This document shows, piece by piece, positions 1 through 5,407 of a DNA stretch of 7,910 nucleotides. Each line of letters opens with the position of its first letter. Positions within the stretch are counted from its first letter, which is position 1. The stretch spans positions 1 to 7,910 of the forward strand of contig JACMKY010000625.1 of NCBI GenBank assembly GCA_014379925.1. Direction: 5' to 3'. This stretch comes from Cytophagales bacterium (lineage in GTDB: Bacteria; Bacteroidota; Bacteroidia; Cytophagales; ES-bin-26). The notes beneath the pieces are model-generated. The model worked only from the letters and a program-made list of their open reading frames with translations. It did not search any database and was not told where the DNA came from. A program made the translations under genes and the position numbers.

Positions 1-1334
1 ACGACGACATCGCCTGGACGCTGGGTTACCTCTACGGGGTGGAGGTGCGGGCCGAAGACAGCGTCAAATACGCCTTGCCCGATCTGAAGCGGGTTGGTGA
101 GGAGGCCCGGTACGGCGGAAAAGTAGCGGGTGAAGGTCCGCACTACGTGTTGCCGTACCGGGCGCAGAACGCGGTCCTGGGCGCGCTCTACCAAATGAAA
201 TCCCAGCACAAGCAAGCCAGAGCCGCGGTACTCGACGAGAAAGCGGTTGTGGCAGGTAGCACCGATACGGTATTGGCAGGGTCGGTGGTGCTGAGGGGAC
301 TGACGGCCGCCCAGGCCGGGCAAATGGCCCAACAATTCGGCTTTGACCTGCGGGCTACGGCGGTCCTGCCGGACGCGAAACAGCACGAAGTGGGCCTGCC
401 GCGCGTGGCCATTTACCACAGTTGGTACGACACGCAGGATGAAGGGTGGGCCCGTTATACCCTCGAGCAACGCGGCATTCCTTACGTCTCCATCGACAAG
501 GACGATTTGAAAGCGGGCGGCTTGAAGAAAAAGTTTGACGTTATTCTCGTTCCGCAAATGGGAGGTTCGGCCGCGGATTTTATCCACGAAGTGGACCGGA
601 AGTACGGCCCCCTGCCCTACACCAAAACCGCCGAATACCCCTCGCACGGCTACCCGGACCAGACGGGCGACCTGACTGGCGGTCCCGGCTTCGAGGGCGT
701 CCAGCAATTGAAGCAGTTTGTGGAAACCGGTGGCGTGCTGGTTACCCTGGGCAACTCCTCGCTAACGATTGCCCAGGCGGGCATTGCCCGGGAGCTGGAA
801 GCGGCTCCGGCCGAGGGACTCTTCCACCCGGGTTCGGTGGTGCAGGTGAAAGCCCGCCAGCCGCCGCACCCGGTATTGTACGGCTACCCGGACACCTTCT
901 ACGTTTTCCGGGGCATGAGTCCCCTGTTGCAGACCCGAAAGTACAACCGCAACCTGATGCTGCTCCAGTACGGTACCAAACCTTTAAAAGACGAGGAGGA
1001 GTACAAGGGCCTGGTGATGGGCATGCCGGACAAAAAGCCGGTGAAGACCCCCGAACCCAAAACCACGGCCAAGGAAGCACCCTACGTGCTTTCGGGAATG
1101 GTGCGCAACGAGCAGGCCATCATCGGACACGGGGGTATTTTTAACGTGCCGGTCGGGGCCGGCCGCGTCATTGCCTTTACCTTTGATCCTTTGCACCGTT
1201 ATTTAAATCACCACGACGCGCCTTTGCTTTGGAATGTGCTCATCAACTGGAATCACTTGGGCGGGCAGCCCGCCACCCCGTCGGGTAAGTCAGCCATGGT
1301 GGATCGCCCGGCAACACCCGGTCCCGGTAGGTGA
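1..1334 (+). CDS. M14-family zinc carboxypeptidase, C-terminal part (5' end outside window)
   Basis: The frame is open from base 3 with no in-frame stop, so the true start lies upstream; the GTG at 39 is only an internal codon. About 443 residues are visible. The first ones (DDIAWTLGYLYGVEVR) resemble the stretch after the catalytic domain in large Bacteroidota M14 peptidases, where a Y-D-x-T-A-W-T-L-like motif is usual. From about 402 to 830 lies an alpha/beta segment (VAIYHSWYDTQDEGWARY, then FDVILVPQMGG, then FVETGGVLVTLGNSS) that looks like the class I glutamine amidotransferase-like domain fused to these peptidases. A GAGRVIAFTFDPLHR motif follows near 1155-1200, and the protein ends in a Pro/Gly-rich tail. 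The zinc ligands and catalytic Glu would lie upstream, so activity cannot be judged. The family is normally exported and cleaves peptides in the periplasm or outside the cell. The family call is by recognition of the C-terminal architecture; a different peptidase with the same tail domain is possible. Confidence 0.72.
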   Translation, partial: DDIAWTLGYLYGVEVRAEDSVKYALPDLKRVGEEARYGGKVAGEGPHYVLPYRAQNAVLGALYQMKSQHKQARAAVLDEKAVVAGSTDTVLAGSVVLRGLTAAQAGQMAQQFGFDLRATAVLPDAKQHEVGLPRVAIYHSWYDTQDEGWARYTLEQRGIPYVSIDKDDLKAGGLKKKFDVILVPQMGGSAADFIHEVDRKYGPLPYTKTAEYPSHGYPDQTGDLTGGPGFEGVQQLKQFVETGGVLVTLGNSSLTIAQAGIARELEAAPAEGLFHPGSVVQVKARQPPHPVLYGYPDTFYVFRGMSPLLQTRKYNRNLMLLQYGTKPLKDEEEYKGLVMGMPDKKPVKTPEPKTTAKEAPYVLSGMVRNEQAIIGHGGIFNVPVGAGRVIAFTFDPLHRYLNHHDAPLLWNVLINWNHLGGQPATPSGKSAMVDRPATPGPGR

Positions 1335-1394
1335 GGCGCGTACTGATTATGGGATGCCTTGATCAACTCCAACCAAGCTTATTGGGCCACCAGG

Positions 1395-1443
1395 CAATCG
1401 GCGAGTAGCGTCGTTGGATTACAACGACGCTATTCGCCGATTG
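1395..1443. repeat. Palindromic repeat copy 1, long hairpin (22-bp arms, 5-nt loop)
   Basis: Arms 1395-1416 and 1422-1443 are inverted repeats around the loop GATTA (1417-1421). The only non-Watson-Crick position is g1405 opposite t1433, which is a G-U pair in plus-strand RNA but an A-C mismatch in minus-strand RNA. The inner arms CGTCGTTG (1409-1416) and CAACGACG (1422-1429) are the core shared with the copies near 4874, 5102 and 7543. The hairpin lies 60 bases after the peptidase stop and ends 10 bases before the ABC ATPase ATG. No T-run follows, so it is not a classical intrinsic terminator, although such a stem could still stop or protect transcripts. Confidence 0.85.
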
Positions 1444-1453
1444 ATGTCTGCTT

Positions 1454-2089
1454 ATGCTGCATTTTGTAGATTTTCGAAAATCCTACGGTAGTTATGTAGC
1501 CTTGAACATTGATGATCTGGTGATTGATCCGGGTATTTACTGGGTAAAAGGCATCAACGGATCGGGTAAAAGCACCCTGTTAAAAACGATTGCCGGCCTG
1601 TTGTTTTTTGAAGGCGACATTTTGCTGAATAACCGCCTCAGCCTAAAAACCCACGCGGTATCTTACCGTAGGTTGGTGAATTTTGCCGAAGCCGAACCCG
1701 TTTTTCCGGAATTTTTAACCGGCCAAGAAATGATCCGCTTGTTTGCATCGGCCAAGGATGCACCGGCCGGGCAGGAGGCGTACTTTATTGAAAGCATGAA
1801 AATGCAGTCTTACGTTCACCATCCGGTAGGAACGTATTCGAGTGGCATGCTAAAAAAGCTTTCGCTCGTACTGGCGTTCATGGGAAATCCGGTACTCATC
1901 TTGTTGGATGAACCACTGATTACGCTAGACACCGAATCTTTAAAGATACTCTATACCTGGATAGCCGAAAAAAGCCAGCGGGAAGGAACCAGCTTCCTGC
2001 TGTCGTCCCACCAAGCGCTAGCATATGATGCCCTGCCCACCGCCAAAGAAGTTTTGGTTGAACAACAAACATTAAAATTTAGCAATTAA
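1454..2089 (+). CDS. ABC transporter ATP-binding protein
   Basis: A 211-residue ABC ATPase, predicted to bind ATP in the cytoplasm and drive the permease encoded directly downstream. Visible motifs in order: Walker A GINGSGKST (33-41), ABC signature YSSGMLKKL (128-136, a variant of LSGGQ), Walker B VLILLDEP (147-154, with catalytic Glu-153), a D-loop-like LITLDTE (155-161) and H-loop His-186 in SSHQ. The Q-loop region (NFAEAEPVFPEFLTGQE, about 76-92) lacks the usual glutamine; Ala-80 flanked by Glu-79 and Glu-81 sits there. ATG 1454 is the first usable start because an in-frame TGA lies at 1442-1444. There is no obvious Shine-Dalgarno sequence, as is common in Bacteroidota. The stop TAA overlaps the permease ATG by one base (TAATG), indicating translational coupling. 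Substrate and subfamily are not recognisable. The short length and single ATPase domain fit a simple exporter-type or NatA-like system. Confidence 0.9.
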   Translation: MLHFVDFRKSYGSYVALNIDDLVIDPGIYWVKGINGSGKSTLLKTIAGLLFFEGDILLNNRLSLKTHAVSYRRLVNFAEAEPVFPEFLTGQEMIRLFASAKDAPAGQEAYFIESMKMQSYVHHPVGTYSSGMLKKLSLVLAFMGNPVLILLDEPLITLDTESLKILYTWIAEKSQREGTSFLLSSHQALAYDALPTAKEVLVEQQTLKFSN

Positions 2090-3219
2090 TGTTTCCGCCC
2101 TTCACTAGAATATTGATAAAGATATTTGCCAGTGGCTTTTACCGAGCCCATTCGGGTTTGTTGCTGTCCCTTTTTATTACCGTCGTCATCTACTTCTTTT
2201 TCGTTGGTGTGCTGAATCAAAACCACTTTACGCCCGATCAGATAATCGTACATAACTTAAAATTAGTGCTGACCTTTGTTAGTGATCCCATTATGACGGG
2301 AATAATTTTCATTGTGTGGCTGATGTACACGGTAAAAAGCTGGCAGTACATTGCCGGACAACTGTTGGTTGCCAACCAACAGTTTTTATTTTACAGCAGT
2401 ACTTCGTTCAACCGGACAAAACAATTCAAAAGCTGGTTCATTGTGCAATTGATTGTTTCGCTGCCCATCGTTGGCTTTGGGTTGTTTGCGGTGATCATCG
2501 GAATAATTTTTAATTATCAGGTTATTCCGGCAGTTATTCCGTTATACCTGTTACTGCTCACGTCGATCAGCGCGTTCCTGTACGTACGGTTAATGAACCG
2601 CCTCGTTGATGGAGATACGCAATTTTACGCACGACAAGCAGTGAGAAACTGGCCGAAGCCATTTTTCAGTCTATTCCTTTATCGGATTTTTGTCAACGCG
2701 AAGCTCACTTACGGAATCACCAAGCTTATATCCTGGCTAATTCTGATCTACATCTACGATTCGTTTGCCGATGTGAACGGGGACTTGCGGGTAGCGGGCT
2801 TTGTCATATTGGGTGTGGTTTCGGCCCACGCCATTCTGATTTACCAATCCCACGATTTCGAAAAAAACGATCTGAGTTTTTCCCGAAACTTTCCTTATAG
2901 CCGGATCAAGCTATTTGTCAATTTTACGGGACTTTACTTTCTGCTTCTATTGCCCGAAAGCCTCTGGCTTTTCACTACATTTGGTCTTGCCGTGGCAACC
3001 GAATTGTTGCTCTTCGGTTTAAGCATCGCCCTGTTGTTTCGCAGCCTTTTGTACGGGTTCGGTCAAAGCATGGGCAACTATCTTCGGTTGGTATTCGGTC
3101 TATTCGTCCTGTTGTACGTGATGATTCTGTTTGGGCTGTTATGGATACTGATACCGGTAAACCTGTTCGTTGCTGGTGTGGTATTCTATAGAAATTATTA
3201 CCCGTCAATGGATCGCTAG
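2089..3219 (+). CDS. ABC transporter permease-like multi-spanning membrane protein
   Basis: A 376-residue, very hydrophobic protein with roughly eight to ten predicted membrane helices, judged by eye at about 22-42, 60-80, 116-141, 146-166, 208-224, 234-252, 276-298, 299-320 and 332-367 (the last possibly two). Basic stretches between helices (for example KQFKSW at 111-116 and RNYYPSMDR at the end) are compatible with cytoplasmic loops. No enzyme motif or signal peptide is visible. The assignment as the membrane partner of the upstream ATPase rests on the one-base overlap of the two genes and the topology. I do not recognise a named family. G+C is low for the window: hand counts give 24/60 at 2161-2220 and 25/60 at 2461-2520, against 38/60 at 721-780 in the peptidase. 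Part of this drop is expected from Phe/Ile/Leu-rich membrane codons, but the ATPase gene is also lower (29/60 at 1621-1680). What is transported is unknown. Confidence 0.75.
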   Translation: MFPPFTRILIKIFASGFYRAHSGLLLSLFITVVIYFFFVGVLNQNHFTPDQIIVHNLKLVLTFVSDPIMTGIIFIVWLMYTVKSWQYIAGQLLVANQQFLFYSSTSFNRTKQFKSWFIVQLIVSLPIVGFGLFAVIIGIIFNYQVIPAVIPLYLLLLTSISAFLYVRLMNRLVDGDTQFYARQAVRNWPKPFFSLFLYRIFVNAKLTYGITKLISWLILIYIYDSFADVNGDLRVAGFVILGVVSAHAILIYQSHDFEKNDLSFSRNFPYSRIKLFVNFTGLYFLLLLPESLWLFTTFGLAVATELLLFGLSIALLFRSLLYGFGQSMGNYLRLVFGLFVLLYVMILFGLLWILIPVNLFVAGVVFYRNYYPSMDR

Positions 3220-3486
3220 GGTGAGCGTACGTACTTCGCTGCTTTCTCGCCAAAGGGCTCTTTTCCAATACCCATTGCTATGGGCGGCAGTTTCCTTACC
3301 AAACTTTTCCTGCACCGGGTTCGCCGCCGGAAGTACACTTGGCCTTTTGGCCATCGCCCGGTAAACAAACCGGAAGATTCTCTGCAACTTATCGGGCCGA
3401 AGAACACCTTCATCGTCCTGGCTTGAAAGCTTCAACGCGTGACGGGTGCCCGCGTAGGTATTGACCGGAGAAGCGCCACTTTGGGG
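3220..3486. other. Convergent intergenic gap with a weak nested stem and one doubtful small ORF
   Basis: The gap lies between the ends of the permease (plus) and the glycosidase (minus). It has a possible nested structure: outer arms ACCGGG (3314-3319) and CCCGGT (3357-3362) enclosing TGGCC-TTTT-GGCCA (3340-3353). Such a stem could help end transcripts from either side, but it has no strong T-run and is weak evidence. A 48-codon plus-strand frame runs from ATG 3280 to TGA 3424-3426 and would encode a basic peptide beginning MGGSFLTKLFLHRVRRRKY. Its frame stays open upstream to 3223, just after the permease stop. I do not recognise it, and it has no clear ribosome binding site or promoter. This gap has no copy of the palindromic repeat found in the other gaps. 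Confidence 0.3.
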
Positions 3487-4821
3487 CTATACTTCGGTTT
3501 TGAGACTGGCTTTTCGTTCGGTGACCTCAAAGACTTCCCCGTGGGGCACGACGGTGATTTGGCCAAACTCTTCCAGCAATGAACGGTAAGCGGCCGCAAC
3601 CGGCCGGGGTTTGCGATTCAGGTCGTAAAGTCCGCATTCGTTTACCTGGCCGCGTTTTTCGGCGAGGGCAATGTCCCAATCTATTTGATCGGTTAAGCTA
3701 TACCACGTAAAGCCAACTACGGGAACGCCGTCGGCCCGCAGGCGCATAATGTTTATCCACTGTTTCCAAAGCCAGGTTGGGTTCTCTTCCGCATCGAACG
3801 TGTTGGTCTCGGTGTGCATGACGGGCTTCTTGTAACGATGGTAATATTCCCGCGTAATCTGGTACCAACCCATCACGTCCTGGGCGGTGCAAATGCTGCC
3901 GTCCGGTTTCAGAATCTTTTCGTTGCGACCGTAGTAATCGTTGCCCGTGATTTGATAGCCCGGCGGCTCACCGGCCATAAACCAATCGTATTCTTCCCGG
4001 GTGAGGCCATTGTCCATCAGAAACGTGAAAACATCCGCATCGGGAGGATAGGCGTAAAGCAAGTCCAGGGAAATGAAACGCTGTTTGTTGTGGAGCCGGA
4101 TTTCCTTGGATTGCGTTGCTTTCCCTTCGTGCAGGTACTCGGCGGATTCGGCCTGAATAATGACCACGTCCGGGCGGTGCTTGGCAATGCGCTGGGTAGC
4201 CAGGATGCTGGCCGCGACCAGGTGCTTGATGGCCGTTACGAAAGCCCGGCCGGATTTTAACTGTTCATTCCAGAGGCCATCCATTGCACTCATCTTGGCA
4301 GTCACGTATATTTCGTTGACCGGGGTATAATAGCGCACCCAGGGGTAACGCTTGGCAACCGCTTCGGCATACCGCGCGAAATGCACGGGCAGTTCGGGAT
4401 TCTGAAAGTCGCCCAGCCAATCGGGAAGGCCGAAGTGCATCAAATCGAGAATCGGCGTTAGCTTCAAACGCCGCATTTCATTCATTGCTTCGTCGGCAAA
4501 GTGCCAGTCGTATTTTCCCGGCGCTTGGTGAATGCGGTAGTAGGGCAACCCGTAGCGCAGAAAAACCAAGCCCAGGTCTTTGACCAATTGCAGATCCTCC
4601 CGCCAATGCGTGTAATGCCCGCACTCTTCGAGCTGATCTCGTCGGGTTGCGCCCTGGTCAATCAAGGGATACGAACATTCGATACCGGTAGCGAACATGA
4701 AATTGCCCGCGCTGCCGTCCGGTAAACCACTACCCGAAGAACCACTGGCACCGCCGTGCTGGTCGCCGGCGTAGCCGTTTTCACCCAATTTCTTCTTGAT
4801 TGCCTTGAGAAAACTTGTCAT
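3487..4821 (-). CDS. GH1-like family glycoside hydrolase (beta-glycosidase-type TIM barrel)
   Basis: A 444-residue protein expected to hydrolyse beta-glycosidic bonds by a retaining mechanism. GH1/clan GH-A landmarks in order: DLMHFGLPDWLG (126-137), YYTPVNEI (164-171) with acid/base Glu-170 after Asn-169, PVMHTETNTF (333-342) with probable nucleophile Glu-338, FTWYSLTDQIDWD (371-383), matching the GH1 W-SL-D-x-x-EW region, and GLYDLNRKPRPVAAAYRSLL (397-416), the usual C-terminal GH1 pattern. The first strand reads FATGIECSYP (44-52 region), where classical GH1 enzymes carry a Q-x-E-G motif, so this is a divergent GH1 relative and substrate preference cannot be inferred. The N-terminus is basic (MTSFLKAIKKKLG), followed by a Gly/Ser-rich linker (about 15-40). 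No signal peptide is seen, suggesting cytoplasmic action. The gene stands alone: it converges with the permease and diverges from the sensor kinase. A TACGTTTA on the minus strand (4876-4869) resembles a Bacteroidota -7 box but lacks a good -33 partner. Confidence 0.85.
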   Translation of the reverse strand: MTSFLKAIKKKLGENGYAGDQHGGASGSSGSGLPDGSAGNFMFATGIECSYPLIDQGATRRDQLEECGHYTHWREDLQLVKDLGLVFLRYGLPYYRIHQAPGKYDWHFADEAMNEMRRLKLTPILDLMHFGLPDWLGDFQNPELPVHFARYAEAVAKRYPWVRYYTPVNEIYVTAKMSAMDGLWNEQLKSGRAFVTAIKHLVAASILATQRIAKHRPDVVIIQAESAEYLHEGKATQSKEIRLHNKQRFISLDLLYAYPPDADVFTFLMDNGLTREEYDWFMAGEPPGYQITGNDYYGRNEKILKPDGSICTAQDVMGWYQITREYYHRYKKPVMHTETNTFDAEENPTWLWKQWINIMRLRADGVPVVGFTWYSLTDQIDWDIALAEKRGQVNECGLYDLNRKPRPVAAAYRSLLEEFGQITVVPHGEVFEVTERKASLKTEV

Positions 4822-4834
4822 GGAATAGCAGGTA

Positions 4835-4848
4835 GCAATGAACGACGT
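4835..4848. repeat. Possible decayed half copy of the palindromic repeat
   Basis: GCAATGAACGACGT matches the right half of the copy at 5109-5123 (GCAATGCAACGACGT) except for one missing C. It lies 14 bases upstream of the glycosidase start codon, in its leader. A chance match is possible at this length. Confidence 0.35.
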
Positions 4849-4873
4849 TTAAAATTCTCCGCTCCTCTTAAAC

Positions 4874-4902
4874 GTAGCGTCGATGCCATGCATCGACGCT
4901 AC
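4874..4902. repeat. Palindromic repeat copy 2 (13-bp perfect arms, 3-nt loop)
   Basis: GTAGCGTCGATGC (4874-4886) and GCATCGACGCTAC (4890-4902) are perfect inverted repeats around CAT. In the shared core frame the arms are CGTCGATG (4878-4885) and CATCGACG (4891-4898) with centre CCATG. Compared with the other copies, the sixth base of the left arm is A instead of T, and its partner in the right arm is T instead of A, so pairing is kept. The outer GTAG/CTAC ends are also present or nearly present in copy 1. Confidence 0.85.
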
Positions 4903-5092
4903 ACTAAACGCATTGGCTGATCTACTTGAAACCGTACGCTGGAAGCTACGAATGCGTAGAGTTGAAATTGTCAGGTGATGACCGGTCGGACGGCCGATGC
5001 CGTGGGATTTGGTGCGGGTTTCCGGGATTTGTTTGCCTGTTTACGTTTCCCTGCCAACGGTACTAAGCAGTCATGGGCTGTAAGCCGTGAGT

Positions 5093-5122
5093 CAGCAGCA
5101 GCGTCGTTGCAATGCAACGACG
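5093..5122. repeat. Palindromic repeat copy 3 (9-bp arms, 3-nt loop)
   Basis: CGTCGTTGC (5102-5110) and GCAACGACG (5114-5122) pair around AAT. In the core frame, arms 5102-5109 and 5115-5122 enclose CAATG. The left flank CAGCAGCAG (5093-5101) replaces the GTAG seen in copies 1 and 2 and is not matched by the immediate right flank. Instead it pairs with the distant half copy at 5214-5231. Confidence 0.8.
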
Positions 5123-5213
5123 TGAGTAATGAAGTTCTGGTTGCGCAGTAGCGAAATGATAAACTACTGAAAGCAAATACTTTATCTGCTATATCCTGAC
5201 CACTGCTTGCCAG

Positions 5214-5231
5214 GCAACGACGCTGCTGTTG
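5214..5231. repeat. Half copy of the palindromic repeat (right arm only)
   Basis: GCAACGACGCTGCTG (5214-5228) is the exact reverse complement of 5096-5110, and the match extends to 5231 with one mismatch. It has no adjacent partner arm of its own, so it is either a solo half unit or the far end of the 139-bp segment. Confidence 0.6.
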
Positions 5232-5350
5232 GCTACCGCATACGGGCATAACATCAACCGGGACGGGTAGGTTAATGTTACGGAGCTCTCCCGCGTACCC
5301 CCTGTCTTAGTACGGTCTGGTCGTGCTTGGTTGCTGATCCGAACCACTTG

Positions 5351-5381
5351 TTTGGCTGCCGTTGCAAAATGATTACCTTCA
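5351..5381 (+). promoter_or_regulatory. Candidate Bacteroidota-type promoter of the sensor kinase
   Basis: TTTG at 5351-5354 is followed after exactly 19 bases by TACCTTCA at 5374-5381. The known Bacteroidota consensus is TTTG (-33), about 19 bases, then TAnnTTTG (-7). Here the -33 box is complete and the -7 box matches four of six fixed positions. The start of transcription would fall near 5387-5390, giving a leader of about 20 bases before ATG 5408. It lies downstream of all the repeat copies in this gap. Confidence 0.4.
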
Positions 5382-5407
5382 ACCGATGAAGCCCAACCCG
5401 GCACCCG

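Larger units (their letters stand above)
5093..5231. repeat. 139-bp segment bounded by 18-bp inverted repeats
   Basis: Bases 5093-5110 and 5214-5231 are inverted repeats with a single mismatch (g5095 against t5229). The left end also forms copy 3 of the palindrome, and the right end is a half copy. The interior has no recognisable coding sequence. The layout resembles either two repeat units in opposite orientation, as in bacterial interspersed mosaic elements, or a miniature non-autonomous transposable element. No target-site duplication was recognised, so the mobile reading is only a possibility. Confidence 0.5.
4822..5407. other. 586-bp divergent intergenic region rich in palindromic repeats
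   Basis: This stretch separates the divergent glycosidase and sensor kinase genes. It contains two full palindromic repeat copies (4874-4902 and 5102-5122), two half or decayed copies (4835-4848 and 5214-5231) and a promoter-like motif next to the kinase start (5351-5381). Open frames on the minus strand here (for example 4971-5249 and 5189-5404) have no recognisable protein features, cross the repeats and are judged not to be genes. Other short inverted matches, such as ACGCATT (4908-4914) with AATGCGT (4951-4957), are too weak to interpret. Confidence 0.6.

Noticed and set aside
39..1334. GTG at 39 as the start of the peptidase gene
   Set aside because: The frame is open to the window edge and the preceding residues already fit the family, so the start is upstream and the gene is truncated by the window.
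1395..1443. Reading the first hairpin as a standard Rho-independent terminator
   Set aside because: No T-run follows on either strand and the same core recurs elsewhere, so a repeat element explains it better.
3814..4260. A 148-codon plus-strand frame inside the glycosidase gene
   Set aside because: It is antisense to conserved GH1-like catalytic regions and has no domain or start signals of its own.
4971..5404. Two overlapping minus-strand frames (4971-5249 and 5189-5404) in the divergent intergenic region
   Set aside because: They run through the palindromic repeats, have mixed low-complexity composition and match no family I recognise.
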